Shown piece by piece: positions 31,724 to 41,229 of a stretch of DNA of 64,000 bases. Within the stretch, counting starts at the first letter, position 1. Every line of letters begins with the position of its first letter. Position numbers and translations under genes: made by a program. This DNA comes from an uncultured Lachnospiraceae bacterium (lineage in GTDB: Bacteria; Bacillota; Clostridia; Lachnospirales; Lachnospiraceae), in assembly GCA_947627245.1 (NCBI GenBank), contig CANQVH010000002.1, positions 62,001 through 126,000 of the forward strand, written 5' to 3'. The notes beneath the pieces were generated by a model that was given only the letters and a program-made list of their open reading frames with translations, was not told the DNA's origin and ran no database searches.

Positions 31724-34700
31724 ATGCTTACATTGCACAAAATGAAAAAAGTCCTGAATACAAGCAAGCCTTCCACCCCGGAAAATGATTTCAAAATCCT
31801 TGACTCGTGGACAGAAGTTGAAGAAGGCTCGACATCAAAGGATGCAAAGCTGAAATACCTCTGCTACAAGATTGAGACGATCGATCCGGAGTCAGGCGAT
31901 AAGAACGTGATTTACAAAGCAGTGAAATTTGCGCGGGTAATGCGCCTTCCGAAGTCAGCAAAGCAAAGCACTTCTTTCATGGACATGCAGTCACAGGTGC
32001 TTGCGGCCGTTTATGAACAGGGTTATAACCTTGTTACGGTCATCGCAAATGTCATCCGCCCGACTGCAGAAGGACTCATGTACCTTTACGGTGTACAGGG
32101 CGTCGCAGACAATATTGACGAAGCAAAGAAAAGGGCGAGCTCAGATTTCTCCGGATTTATTGGAAGCATGATGGGCACATTCCGCGTACTCCACATCCGT
32201 ACCGTTACCGTGGAGGAAGGGGCATGGCTTGCCGAAAAGATGCGCAGTATGAAGTTTATGACGGCCGTCCGCGGGATCCCGAAGGCCAACACCGAGGGTG
32301 AGGATATGGGCAACAAGGGCGTCGGCGGTACGAATCTCAACCCGGATTCGCAGGGTACGCTGGAAGAATTGATCACGGCAATGGCTGACCAAGAGTATGT
32401 GATTGAGGTACTTTCAACGCCTGTCTACATGAGGACTCTCATGTCATGGTCCTCCCAGACGCAGAAACAGATGACCGAATGGTATGGGCAGTTGCAGGGT
32501 ACAAAGTCGCTTTCATTCAATCTTTCCATCCCTATGACATATATGACCTCGACAGGGTCCAGCCAAGGATGGAGCAAGAATTATACGGATTCAAGGAACG
32601 TATCCTATACACAGGGCGAATCATACAATACTGGTTACAGTGAAAACGTAGGGAGCTCGATACAACAGTCGTTGGGTCAGTCGTTCGGCATTTCGAGGGG
32701 GCATTCCCTCACGGACTCGGTCGGTGAGAATTCCTCCGTAAGCAACGGTGTCACAAGGGGGCACACCGTGGGTGAGACTAATGGGATCACCCATGGACAG
32801 ACATACGGGGAAACGATCGGTCATACGACAGGTATCACCAGAGGATATACGCAGGGAGTGACGAAGGGGACCTCGTCTGGATTCACGATTGGTGAAAACC
32901 AGGGAAATAACTACGGGAAATCAGTAGGAGAAAGTCTGGGCGAAAGTACGAACAAGTCTTTTAGTTCAGGGGCGTCATCTTCCCAGTCGGTCAGCCAAGG
33001 CAGCGGGAAAAGCTATTCTGAAAATTTTGGACAAAGCAGCAACAAGAGCCTCGGACAGAGCAGCAACACAAGCTATGGGGAGTCGCAGAATATCTCCCAT
33101 TCGCAGGGAACAAGCCAAAATAGGTCCTTCTCTGCGGGAGAAAGCCACAGTACCGGAACATCGAGCAGCATATCCGGGAGCCATGGGGGAAGCGAAAGCT
33201 CAAGCAGCAGCGACGGCGGGTCCACATCTTGGTCAAATGGCACATCGTCGAACCTTGGTTTTTCATCTGGTGAAGGGAAATCAGATGGAGGTACACAATC
33301 GCTCACATTGTTTGCATATAACCACGGCGGGAACCATTCGACAACGACAAATGCAGGGGCCAGCTATGGATTAAGCAAGTCGAGCTCCGAAGGTGGGAGC
33401 ACCACTTGGAGTGACAGCCATTCAACCGGCACATCGTGGAGCAATTCCTCTTCGTACGGGTCATCAACCAATGATGGATATTCCGAATCGCAGTCGCAGG
33501 GGTATGGTGCCTCTGAGTCCTTCAGCAGTGGAAGCGGAAGCTCATACAGCGAAGGGCATGGGACCTCATACAGTGAAGGCTTTGGAAATTCCTACAGTAA
33601 AGGTGAGAACCTGTCTTATTCCAACAGCAACAGCAGCAGCGTGGGACAGACAAGCGGCGTTTCGGATGGCTACGGGTCCAGCAAAAGCTCAAACCTGTCG
33701 GAAAATACAGGACAGTCTTATTCGATGTCCATAAGCAAGAATCAGGGAACGAGCTTTTCCTCGTCCATGTCGCAGTCAGTGAGCCAAAGCGAAAGCGTGT
33801 CAAATTCAAAGAGCAGCAGCGTGAGCCAGAGCAATTCGTATTCTCAGTCTGTGAGCGACAGCAGCAGCACGTCGCAGTCCGTATCCAATGGACAGAGCAA
33901 ATCCAGATCCGTTGGCGAATCGGACAGCCAGTCCTATACACAGTCCCTTTCCAACGGGCTTGGGAAGAGCTGGGGACAGTCTACAAGCGTAGGAAAAGGG
34001 CAGAGCTATGGCACAAGCGAGGGGGAGAGCCAGGGGACCAGCATGGGAAGCTCCGGCACTTTCACGACCGGGACGTCCGGATCAATGGGCCTTGGCCCTT
34101 CCATCGGGTACAGCAAGTCCTATCAGTGGATGGATCAGCAGGTTAAGGATATTCTCGAACTGCTTGAATACCAGAACGAAAGGCTTAAAAAGGCGCTCAG
34201 GGGCAATGGCGCTTTCTACACGTATGTCTATATTGCATGCGACAATATGGATGCACTTGCCACTGCACAGGCTGCCGCAAAATCTACTTGGCAGAATACA
34301 TATGCAATGACACAGCCCATACAGGTGCTCGACCTTACGGATGAAGAACAGCAGCACCTGCTATATCATTTCCGGGCGTTTTCGGCTGATGTGACCCGAG
34401 AGGTTGTATCAGGGGTTAGCGATTATAAGTACGCTACCGTGCTTTTGCCGGATGAGTATGTGGCATATACGCACTTGCCGCGTGTGTCTGAGGGCGGCAT
34501 TGATACCAATGTTGATGACGTACCGAAATTCCGTGTACCGGGACTGATGCGTGGTGGGATCTACATGGGCACGCAGCTAAATGCTGAACGGTATACGTTC
34601 CTGAACGGGTACCGGACGCAGTTCGATTACCGCCTCAGCATAGACGAGCTGATGCACGGGATCTGTACAGGACAGTCAAGATCCGGCAAAACGGTTGCGG

Positions 34701-35962
34701 CTATGCGGTTCATCCGCGAGCTTGCTAATGCGAGGCGTACCGCTACAAATAAGCGCCTGCGTATTGTGATTATGGACCCGAAACAGGACTGGCGTGGCAT
34801 TGCACGCTTTGTCGAACCGGAACGGTTCCGGTTCTACTCGATGGGCAACACACATTTCCATCCGATCAACCTGAACCCTTGCAAGATCCCGTACGGGGTG
34901 GAACCGCAGCACTGGATCGACGGTATCATCAACATTTACTGCCGTGCATATGGGCTGCTAGAACGTGGTAAGCAGATGCTCTCAGATGTATTCTATGCGC
35001 TTTACAATGAGCAAAAAATATTTGATGAAAAGGAAGCCAATAAACATGGCGGACCGGAAAGCGATGAATGGAAGAGGGAGGTTTCAAGACGTTCCGGTAC
35101 GGTTACATTCCATAAAGTGTATAAGAAGATGGAACAGACACTGGGATCCTTTAATGGCAAGGACAAAAAGGCCGGAAATGATACTCTGGATGCATATTCG
35201 AGGCTGCTGGAGCGTCTGTCCTGTTTTGCAAGGCCATACTCTATTGAGTACCGGCTGTTCTCCGCAGAAACAGACTTTGAGGATGTAGAATCAAAGGGTA
35301 TCGGATATGGTATAGATGAGCTGATCGGTGCTGATGATGTTACTGTGTTTGAATCATTCGGGCTGGAGTCCACGTTTGCGAACTTTATCTTCGGAATCAT
35401 CACCTCCGGATTTTACAAGGTTGCGAAATCCTTTGAACGGGGCTATCTGAACCCGGCACAGTTCGAGACCGTGCTGGTCATAGAGGAAGCAAACAAGGTC
35501 CTTACGGGCAACGATACAGCGGGCAGCGGCGGGCAGCAGTCGGTGAGCCTGTCCGGACAGTCGGAATTTGAGGAGATCCTCGACCAGTCTGCAGGTTACG
35601 GACTGTTCATCTTTGCCATCACACAGAAGCCGTCCATGATGCCCTCCAGTATCATTGCGAACTGCGGGCTGCTGTTCATGGGCAGGCTTACACAGCCGGA
35701 GGATGTAAACCTCGGCGTGCGTATGATCGGCAGGGAAGAGCGCATCGAGGATAGGGATATCGTGAAGTGGCTCCCGAAGTCTCCGACCGGATGGTTCATC
35801 TGCCGTTCGAGCCGTGGCTATAATTTCCTTGACGCAGAGCCTGTACTGGTACAGATCGAGCCGCTCAACAATGCCACGATCTCCAATGCGGAGCTTAATG
35901 AAATCCTTGTCCGAAAGAGGATTGCGGAATACGTGAAAGGATCAGAGCAGAAATATGCGTAG
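31724..35962 (+). CDS. HerA/VirB4-type ATPase with a giant Ser/Gly/Thr-rich insertion
   Basis: A 1412-residue protein. Residues 1-280 form an alpha/beta N-terminal domain (FARVMRLPKS, GYNLVTVIANVIRPTAEGLM). About 280-800 is low complexity, with Ser, Gly, Thr, Gln and Asn alternating. A second folded part starts at 800 (DQQVKDILELLEYQNERL). The P-loop ATPase has Walker A GQSRSGKT near 985, MDPKQDW, and Walker B VLVIEEANK near 1250. ITQKPSMMPSSIIANC follows, then FMGRLTQPEDV, which are typical of HerA/VirB4/TraC DNA or protein pumps. It is probably a hexameric motor under the membrane. It directly precedes the Tad operon. AGGAGGTGA precedes the start. The insertion splits the N-terminal domain. 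Confidence 0.85.
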   Translation: MLTLHKMKKVLNTSKPSTPENDFKILDSWTEVEEGSTSKDAKLKYLCYKIETIDPESGDKNVIYKAVKFARVMRLPKSAKQSTSFMDMQSQVLAAVYEQGYNLVTVIANVIRPTAEGLMYLYGVQGVADNIDEAKKRASSDFSGFIGSMMGTFRVLHIRTVTVEEGAWLAEKMRSMKFMTAVRGIPKANTEGEDMGNKGVGGTNLNPDSQGTLEELITAMADQEYVIEVLSTPVYMRTLMSWSSQTQKQMTEWYGQLQGTKSLSFNLSIPMTYMTSTGSSQGWSKNYTDSRNVSYTQGESYNTGYSENVGSSIQQSLGQSFGISRGHSLTDSVGENSSVSNGVTRGHTVGETNGITHGQTYGETIGHTTGITRGYTQGVTKGTSSGFTIGENQGNNYGKSVGESLGESTNKSFSSGASSSQSVSQGSGKSYSENFGQSSNKSLGQSSNTSYGESQNISHSQGTSQNRSFSAGESHSTGTSSSISGSHGGSESSSSSDGGSTSWSNGTSSNLGFSSGEGKSDGGTQSLTLFAYNHGGNHSTTTNAGASYGLSKSSSEGGSTTWSDSHSTGTSWSNSSSYGSSTNDGYSESQSQGYGASESFSSGSGSSYSEGHGTSYSEGFGNSYSKGENLSYSNSNSSSVGQTSGVSDGYGSSKSSNLSENTGQSYSMSISKNQGTSFSSSMSQSVSQSESVSNSKSSSVSQSNSYSQSVSDSSSTSQSVSNGQSKSRSVGESDSQSYTQSLSNGLGKSWGQSTSVGKGQSYGTSEGESQGTSMGSSGTFTTGTSGSMGLGPSIGYSKSYQWMDQQVKDILELLEYQNERLKKALRGNGAFYTYVYIACDNMDALATAQAAAKSTWQNTYAMTQPIQVLDLTDEEQQHLLYHFRAFSADVTREVVSGVSDYKYATVLLPDEYVAYTHLPRVSEGGIDTNVDDVPKFRVPGLMRGGIYMGTQLNAERYTFLNGYRTQFDYRLSIDELMHGICTGQSRSGKTVAAMRFIRELANARRTATNKRLRIVIMDPKQDWRGIARFVEPERFRFYSMGNTHFHPINLNPCKIPYGVEPQHWIDGIINIYCRAYGLLERGKQMLSDVFYALYNEQKIFDEKEANKHGGPESDEWKREVSRRSGTVTFHKVYKKMEQTLGSFNGKDKKAGNDTLDAYSRLLERLSCFARPYSIEYRLFSAETDFEDVESKGIGYGIDELIGADDVTVFESFGLESTFANFIFGIITSGFYKVAKSFERGYLNPAQFETVLVIEEANKVLTGNDTAGSGGQQSVSLSGQSEFEEILDQSAGYGLFIFAITQKPSMMPSSIIANCGLLFMGRLTQPEDVNLGVRMIGREERIEDRDIVKWLPKSPTGWFICRSSRGYNFLDAEPVLVQIEPLNNATISNAELNEILVRKRIAEYVKGSEQKYA
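32560..34110 (+). repeat. Low-complexity Ser/Gly/Thr coding insertion
   Basis: About 1.5 kb encodes short degenerate units such as GHTVGETNGITHGQT and SQSVSQSESVSNS with S, T or G at almost every second residue. Ser codons are mixed (AGC, TCG, TCA, TCC, TCT), so selection acts on the protein pattern and the array is not a recent DNA slippage product. Confidence 0.8.
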
Positions 35963-36001
35963 AAAGGAGGCCCTCCTGCTTGCAGGAGGGCAGTTTAAAA
36001 A
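35963..36001 (+). promoter_or_regulatory. Hairpin-bridged ribosome binding site (152-residue gene)
   Basis: AAAGGAGG (35963-35970) is followed at once by CCCTCCTGCTTGCAGGAGGG (35971-35990, at least 7 paired bases), then 11 bases and ATG 36002. Real distance is 31, effective 11. The 3' arm itself contains AGGAGG, so an alternative reading is sequestration of a second ribosome site. Confidence 0.65.
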
Positions 36002-36460
36002 ATGATTAAAATATCTAAGAATGATTATATCAACGAGACATTGGTCGAAGCCGTTTGTACTTACCATAAAAGTAAACCGCTTGTAAGACTCGCTTCTGAG
36101 TCGTTAAGCCACAATACAGGAAGGATGATCCGAGGAAGGTACGGATGTAAAAGCCTGTTTGTCATGAATGACGGATATGTGTTCCTCTGCCCCTACACCC
36201 CTGAGACATACATGACAAAACTTGATGCGTCAGAATACCTCCAGATCGAACGAAAGAAGTATTATATAAAGACCTGTATGATCAGGGAGATATGTACGAA
36301 GCTGTCAATAGGACAACGAAGAGATGTTATAAAAGCAAAGAAAAACGGCTCTTATATCAATCTGTCTGGCAATAAAAAGGTCAAAAATTATATATTTACC
36401 ACCTCAGGGCGTATATACGGAGCCCAGTATATCGCAAGCATAAATGGACCGGAGCAGTAG
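36002..36460 (+). CDS. Uncharacterised basic protein between the ATPase and the Tad operon
   Basis: 152 residues, basic (many Lys/Arg, for example GQRRDVIKAKKNGSY), with no signal peptide or membrane segment. The sequence alternates short strands (SLFVMNDGYVFLCPY, KNYIFTTSGRIYGAQYIAS), suggesting a small beta-rich nucleic-acid-binding fold; no family is recognised. Translation depends on a hairpin-bridged or hairpin-sequestered ribosome site, pointing to post-transcriptional control. A terminator overlaps the end of the gene and separates it from the Tad operon promoter. Confidence 0.65.
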   Translation: MIKISKNDYINETLVEAVCTYHKSKPLVRLASESLSHNTGRMIRGRYGCKSLFVMNDGYVFLCPYTPETYMTKLDASEYLQIERKKYYIKTCMIREICTKLSIGQRRDVIKAKKNGSYINLSGNKKVKNYIFTTSGRIYGAQYIASINGPEQ

Positions 36461-36474
36461 CCGGTCCATATTTT
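36444..36474 (+). terminator. Intrinsic terminator overlapping a stop codon
   Basis: ATGGACCGG (36444-36452) and CCGGTCCAT (36461-36469), then ATTTTAT. The stem begins inside the last codons of the 152-residue gene. Confidence 0.75.
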
Positions 36475-36475
36475 A

Positions 36476-36504
36476 TGCCGTTTTTTTTCCAAAAATACAT
36501 ATTA
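36476..36504 (+). promoter_or_regulatory. Element-type promoter (TGCCG-16-ACATATTA) of the Tad operon
   Basis: TGCCG (36476-36480), 16 bases (eight T then CCAAAAAT), ACATATTA (36497-36504), 26 bases before ATG 36531. Confidence 0.7.
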
Positions 36505-36530
36505 GGGGAAATTAAAAGGAGGAAACTGTT

Positions 36531-37379
36531 ATGAATAAAAGCCCAACATCAAAAAACAGGATTATCGCGATATTTATAGCATGCACGGTTATTTTTACAG
36601 TATTGGCCTGCTTTATGATATATCGCTACATGTCCCCGATGCGAGGAACAATCTATGTTTTCAATAACGCTTACTCGGCAGGGGAACAGATCAGTGCAGA
36701 CATGCTCACGCCGCTGCAGGTCGATACGACCATCATAGCCGCAGGGAAAAGCTCCGATGTTGGATCGCAGTTTGTTACGCCTGCGGAATATGCAGATATC
36801 GTCAGGTCTGGGGACTCGCTCAGGATCGATGTAGGAAAAGGGATGCCACTTACCACCAGCATGCTTTCCGTGTCCGGGGGATCTTCAGTCGAAATGAATA
36901 TGACCTCTGATGCGATTGCCGTAACAATTCAGGTTGACAAGTATACCGGAATAACAAATGATCTGAAAGAAGGCGCCCGCGTCAATGTATATGCAAACAT
37001 CAATTCGGGGATACATCTGATCCAACAAAATAAAAGAGTCCTAGAGGTCTATAAGAATGACGGAGCCCTTTCCGGGATATCTCTCGAAGAAAACATCTAT
37101 GAATCGATGGAACTGATCTACGCAGCTACAAACGGGAAAATTTACCTTGGACTAGTTGATGGAACAGGATATCAGGCATCCGAGGGAGATGACCCGTCCT
37201 ATAACGGAGACGATCTCAGAAATCCTACAGAAGACGAATGGTCTGATTTTGTCAGCTCTTTTAATGAAGAACAGCAGGACATTACAGATGAGGATATCAC
37301 TGAAACACCGGCTGAGACAGAGCTTGAGACCGAAGCGGTTCCGGAAACTGAAAGCACTGACATGGTCTTTACACCGTAA
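36531..37379 (+). CDS. cpaB: CpaB/RcpC-like Tad pilus assembly protein
   Basis: 282 residues with an N-terminal membrane anchor (IIAIFIACTVIFTVLACFMIY). A SAF-type domain follows: GTIYVFNNAYSAGEQISADM and a beta segment with SLRIDVGKGMPLTTSMLS. A second domain begins AIAVTIQVDKYTGITNDLKE and continues to NVYANI, matching the RcpC/CpaB pattern. The C-terminus is a Thr/Glu-rich tail like those of the other exported proteins here. In Tad systems CpaB is an extracytoplasmic pilus-channel component. It is the first gene of the Tad operon and is immediately followed by tadZ, tadA, tadB and tadC homologues, which makes the assignment secure despite low sequence identity. Confidence 0.8.
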   Translation: MNKSPTSKNRIIAIFIACTVIFTVLACFMIYRYMSPMRGTIYVFNNAYSAGEQISADMLTPLQVDTTIIAAGKSSDVGSQFVTPAEYADIVRSGDSLRIDVGKGMPLTTSMLSVSGGSSVEMNMTSDAIAVTIQVDKYTGITNDLKEGARVNVYANINSGIHLIQQNKRVLEVYKNDGALSGISLEENIYESMELIYAATNGKIYLGLVDGTGYQASEGDDPSYNGDDLRNPTEDEWSDFVSSFNEEQQDITDEDITETPAETELETEAVPETESTDMVFTP

Positions 37380-37399
37380 CTGTACCGAAATATATAAGG

Positions 37400-37432
37400 A
37401 AGGAGGATCCGGCATACACCCGGGAAATTCAT
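37400..37432 (+). promoter_or_regulatory. Hairpin-bridged ribosome binding site (tadZ)
   Basis: AAGGAGG (37400-37406), then TCCGG-CATACAC-CCGGG (37408-37424, four G-C pairs plus a G-U), then eight bases and ATG 37433. Real distance is 26, effective 9. The weakest stem of the six. Confidence 0.5.
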
Positions 37433-38977
37433 ATGAAAAGGATCATTTTCGGAAGCACGAGAAACGAACTTATTCAAGACATGAAGATTGGACTTGTTCT
37501 GGATAATTATGACGAGGACTATGAGCTCAGGCTGGTAACGTCGCCTGATGACATCGCCCGGGAAGTAGCTGATAGCCGTCCGGATTTGATAGTCCTCGAT
37601 TACAGCATGCTCTCCATGAGAGATGCTTGGAAGTTTGACGACATCCCGGTCGCTTATTCCGCAAAAGACAGGGAAGAACTGAACCTCGGTTCGGTGTATG
37701 GGATTAAAACCATTGGGATTGCGTCATCAGCATCAGATATTCTCAACAAGCTTAGGAAAGAGCCGTATGATATCGAAAGACATGATATTTCCAAGACCGG
37801 TCATGGGCATCAAACCCATGCTGTACCAGAAAAAAACGCGGATGCAGCGGTGAAAACGGAAAACAGTAAAAACCCGCCTGAAAGAAATACGGAAGGACTC
37901 GAAGAACTGGAAGAGCTTGAGGATGTCGATGATTTTGATGACCTGTTCGACTTGGATATCTCTTCAGGAGCAGAAGCGGAAACGCCAGAGGAGCCAGACA
38001 CCGGTTGGGCCGATGATGAACAGCCGGATTCTGGGAAAGAACCCATGCAAAGAAAGAATGCCAAGCCGACCGAGGATGATGTGATCGAGCAGGAATTCAG
38101 GAAGGATATTTCGCCAAATAAAGGTAAAACGAAGGTAGTAACGGTATATTCAGCCAAGGGCGGGGTTGGAAAGACTACCATAGCAACCGAACTGGCTGTA
38201 TATCTGTCGCTTGTATCCGCCGGCAGGGATAAACTGCGAGTTTGCCTGATTGATTACAACATAGACTTCGGGGATGTGAAAGGTACCCTTGCGCTTAAGG
38301 ATGAAGGGCCAAACCTTACATATTGGGCAGATGAGGTTCAGGAGTACCTCTCCAAAGGGAAAAAGCCAGAGGAGATTGTATATGACCGGAATGGAATTGA
38401 AGAGTGGTTGCGTATATACAAGGACACCGGACTGTATGTGCTTCCGGCACCGCTTACAAACGAGGATAGTATGGGAATTGAAACAGAAGCCCTTGATATT
38501 ATCCTTACGAATCTTATCAGGAATGGTGAGTTTGACTTCATCGTATGCGATACCGGCAATAATACAAGGGATTCGACTATGATCGCTTTGGAACATGCAG
38601 ACACGATACTGCTTGTTATGACCCAAAATGTCAATACGGCTTTCTGCGATAAGGCCTTCCTTGAAACAATGAAATCTATTGACTTCGATATGTCGAACAC
38701 GAAACTCGTGATCAACTATATTATGCCAAAAAAGTCAACGGGAATATCTGTTCAGGAAATCGTCGAGTTTTTCCCTTATGAATGCGTCGGGAAGCTCAGG
38801 TTTAACACAGATGTTATCACTGCCACGAACCTTGGTCTGCCGCTCGCGGTCAACGAGCCTGACAGCGATTTCATTTCACAGATGAGAAGCATCGTCGCAT
38901 TCCTTCTAAAAGGAAGCGAATTTGAGGTTAATAAGAAACCGAAAAAGCGTCTTTTCGGGTTCTTAGGAAAGAGGTGA
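37433..38977 (+). CDS. tadZ: TadZ/CpaE-like pilus localisation ATPase
   Basis: A 514-residue protein. Residues 1-120 form an atypical receiver-like domain (RPDLIVLDYSMLSMRDAW). A Glu/Asp-rich linker spans 140-220. The ParA/MinD-type ATPase has a deviant Walker A, VYSAKGGVGKTTIATELAVY (about 241), then CLIDYNIDFGDVKGTLAL, and Walker B-like FIVCDTGNNTRDSTMIALE. CpaE/TadZ proteins place the Tad machine at its cell-envelope site. The ATG is set by the frame and by the bridged ribosome site, with no alternative start near AAGGAGG. It lies between the cpaB and tadA homologues. Confidence 0.85.
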   Translation: MKRIIFGSTRNELIQDMKIGLVLDNYDEDYELRLVTSPDDIAREVADSRPDLIVLDYSMLSMRDAWKFDDIPVAYSAKDREELNLGSVYGIKTIGIASSASDILNKLRKEPYDIERHDISKTGHGHQTHAVPEKNADAAVKTENSKNPPERNTEGLEELEELEDVDDFDDLFDLDISSGAEAETPEEPDTGWADDEQPDSGKEPMQRKNAKPTEDDVIEQEFRKDISPNKGKTKVVTVYSAKGGVGKTTIATELAVYLSLVSAGRDKLRVCLIDYNIDFGDVKGTLALKDEGPNLTYWADEVQEYLSKGKKPEEIVYDRNGIEEWLRIYKDTGLYVLPAPLTNEDSMGIETEALDIILTNLIRNGEFDFIVCDTGNNTRDSTMIALEHADTILLVMTQNVNTAFCDKAFLETMKSIDFDMSNTKLVINYIMPKKSTGISVQEIVEFFPYECVGKLRFNTDVITATNLGLPLAVNEPDSDFISQMRSIVAFLLKGSEFEVNKKPKKRLFGFLGKR

Positions 38978-38984
38978 GACAGGA

Positions 38985-40334
38985 ATGTCAATCATTGAAC
39001 AGAAAATGCACAGTAAACGGACGGAAATTGCAACCATAGATGCAAAAGTCCAGAAAGAACAGATTACGCCGACCAAAACGGAAAAACGGAACATCAGCGA
39101 GATCATCCAGACAATCTCCGACAAATACCGTACTGAACTGACGGATAAATCAATCGACAAGAATGCTTTGAATGAACGGATCAAGGAGACTATACAAAAG
39201 GAAGTCGAGGGGCTGCCCATTTCCTACGAGCAGAAGAGACGGCTGGAGAAGCTGGCCATAACAAGCATCATTGGGCTGGGGCCGATCCAGCAGTACCTTG
39301 ACGATCCGGATATCACGGAAATCATTGTGCAGCGCTATGACAATATCTGCGTCGAGAAAAAGGGCAAAGTATATACGGTAAAAGCCACTTTTGCCGATGA
39401 GGAGAGCTTGCGCAACGTAATCAATCGGATACTGCAGCCGGTCAATAGGGAATGTAATATCAGTGCTCCAATCGTGGATGCGCATCTTGCAGATGGTTCA
39501 CGTATCTGTGCGACGATCCCTCCGGTCTCACCGAAAGGTGCTACGCTTACGATCCGTAAGTTCAATAACGATATGATGACAGCCCAGAGATACTTGGAGT
39601 TAAGGTCCATATCGGAAAATATGCTGGAGTTCCTGAAGCTGTGCGTGGTTGGGAAGGTGTCGATATATATATCAGGCGGAACAGGAACAGGAAAGACGAC
39701 CTTCCTGAACATGCTTTCATCGTTCCTGCCGAACGACGAACTGATCATAACGATTGAAGACACTTTGGAGCTGCAGCTTAAACAGAAGAACGTGAGATCC
39801 CTTGAAACAAGGCCAGTCACGAGCGGGACCATGGAATCCATCGATATGTCAGCGCTTGTAAAAGCCTCCCTGCGTATGCGTCCGTCAAGGATCATCGTAG
39901 GAGAGACGCGTGATGGGGCAGTCGTGAGCCTGCTGTCAGCTATGTCTACCGGACATGAGGGGTCCATGAGCACAGGACATGCCAACAGTCCGGAGAACCT
40001 CGTAAACGTGCGCATTCCGACTATGATGGAAATGGATAAGTCCACCTCGTTCACAGAGCGGGCACAGGCGCTTATGATCGCCGAAGCAATCCAGTTGATC
40101 GTACAGCTCCGAAGGCTGCCGAACGGACGCAGGGTAGTGTCTCAGATATGCGAGGTGGAGGGAACTGACAACAAAGGCAAGGTTATAATAAAAACTATTT
40201 ATGCCTACAACCATAAGACTGACAGTTTTGAATATACGGGCAATTTTCCGCAGAAGATCGTCGACCATGTATCTTACTACGGCGTAAGCATGGACGAGAG
40301 TCTGTTTCCTGCCGTGGAAGGAGGCAAAACATGA
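38985..40334 (+). CDS. tadA: TadA/CpaF secretion ATPase
   Basis: The 449-residue protein has a helical N-terminal domain and a type II/IV secretion ATPase core. Motifs are Walker A ISGGTGTGKTTFLNMLSSFL (about 228), the Asp box ITIEDTLELQL, Walker B RPSRIIVGETRDGAVV, and the His box STGHEGSMSTGHANSPENLV. Earlier, MTAQRYLELRSISENMLEFL is typical of CpaF. It powers Flp pilus extension (and retraction) as a hexamer at the membrane. GAGGTGA precedes the start, and its end overlaps tadB by four bases (ATGA). Confidence 0.93.
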   Translation: MSIIEQKMHSKRTEIATIDAKVQKEQITPTKTEKRNISEIIQTISDKYRTELTDKSIDKNALNERIKETIQKEVEGLPISYEQKRRLEKLAITSIIGLGPIQQYLDDPDITEIIVQRYDNICVEKKGKVYTVKATFADEESLRNVINRILQPVNRECNISAPIVDAHLADGSRICATIPPVSPKGATLTIRKFNNDMMTAQRYLELRSISENMLEFLKLCVVGKVSIYISGGTGTGKTTFLNMLSSFLPNDELIITIEDTLELQLKQKNVRSLETRPVTSGTMESIDMSALVKASLRMRPSRIIVGETRDGAVVSLLSAMSTGHEGSMSTGHANSPENLVNVRIPTMMEMDKSTSFTERAQALMIAEAIQLIVQLRRLPNGRRVVSQICEVEGTDNKGKVIIKTIYAYNHKTDSFEYTGNFPQKIVDHVSYYGVSMDESLFPAVEGGKT

Positions 40335-41215
40335 AATTCCTTCATATATACCTGCTTATTTTTGCAGCATTCAGCAGCTTTTTTTCAATCTTCATTACGA
40401 AATCGATGGAAAAAAGCACGGTTCTTGAGAATGACAATCCGGATTTTATCCATCGGTATATTGCAAGGGTCGGGCGTGACCTTGAGCGTGGGCATGTTGG
40501 CATCAGCGTGGCACAGTATTTCACAATGAAAATCGGCTGCCCAGCACTGTTGGCCTTCGTTTCCTATTTCATCTCCGATAACCGGACCCTCATGCTTATT
40601 TTCATTCTGTCGGGATTTTTTATGCCGGACATGCTCCTCACGCTGAAGAGAGAGTCCGAAAATAAGAAGTTTGAAGACCGGTTCGTCAGGGCACTTGCAC
40701 AGATGGCGGCATCCCTGCACTCCGGGCTTACAGTGGAAAAGGCGATTGACTCAGTTGTAAACTGTGAGCTTCTTGATGACAGTATACGGGATGACTTCCG
40801 GCTTTTGTCGTCAAAACTCAAGCTGGGCACGCCCCTCGCAGATGCTTTTTTTGACTATGCAAAACTTACGGACAGCAAAGACGCGTACGATGTCGCAACC
40901 GCTATTGTTATTATGAATGAACTGGGCGGTGATGCTGGAGTCGCGATTGAGAAACTGCAGAAAAACATTGAAAACCGACTCCTTTACCGGCGGAAAAGGG
41001 AGAGCATGATGACAGAATCAAAGCTGATTGCAACTTTTGCTGATATTGTCCCGCTTGTCATCCTTGCCGGAACATATATTTTGATGCCGGATACCATAGC
41101 AGCTTATTTCGAAACGCCCACTATGACGATTGCTTTTATAACCATCATCGTGATCATGCTTATCGGATCCGTTGTTGTCCACAAGATGCTCGGCAATAAA
41201 GTGGATGCAAGTTAA
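40331..41215 (+). CDS. tadB: TadB-like inner-membrane platform protein
   Basis: A 294-residue protein with an N-terminal membrane pair (LHIYLLIFAAFSSFFSIFIT and the region with CPALLAFVSYFIS), a cytoplasmic GspF-type helical bundle (LAQMAASLHSGLTVEKAID, LKLGTPLADAFFDYAK, VIMNELGGDAGVAIEKL), and two C-terminal membrane helices (IVPLVILAGTYIL, IAFITIIVIMLIGSVVV). This is the standard TadB layout. It forms the rotor platform for TadA. The start overlaps the tadA stop and GGAGG is present. Confidence 0.88.
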   Translation: MKFLHIYLLIFAAFSSFFSIFITKSMEKSTVLENDNPDFIHRYIARVGRDLERGHVGISVAQYFTMKIGCPALLAFVSYFISDNRTLMLIFILSGFFMPDMLLTLKRESENKKFEDRFVRALAQMAASLHSGLTVEKAIDSVVNCELLDDSIRDDFRLLSSKLKLGTPLADAFFDYAKLTDSKDAYDVATAIVIMNELGGDAGVAIEKLQKNIENRLLYRRKRESMMTESKLIATFADIVPLVILAGTYILMPDTIAAYFETPTMTIAFITIIVIMLIGSVVVHKMLGNKVDAS

Positions 41216-41229
41216 GGGAGGTGATCCAT

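Noticed and set aside
32560-34110. Separate minus-strand or +1-frame proteins in the Ser-rich region (several frames above 100 codons)
   Set aside because: They mirror the low-complexity coding sequence, lack ribosome sites and would lie inside an intact plus-strand gene.
38318-38325. ACATATTG octamer
   Set aside because: Within tadZ coding sequence, mid-gene, no transcription unit starts there.
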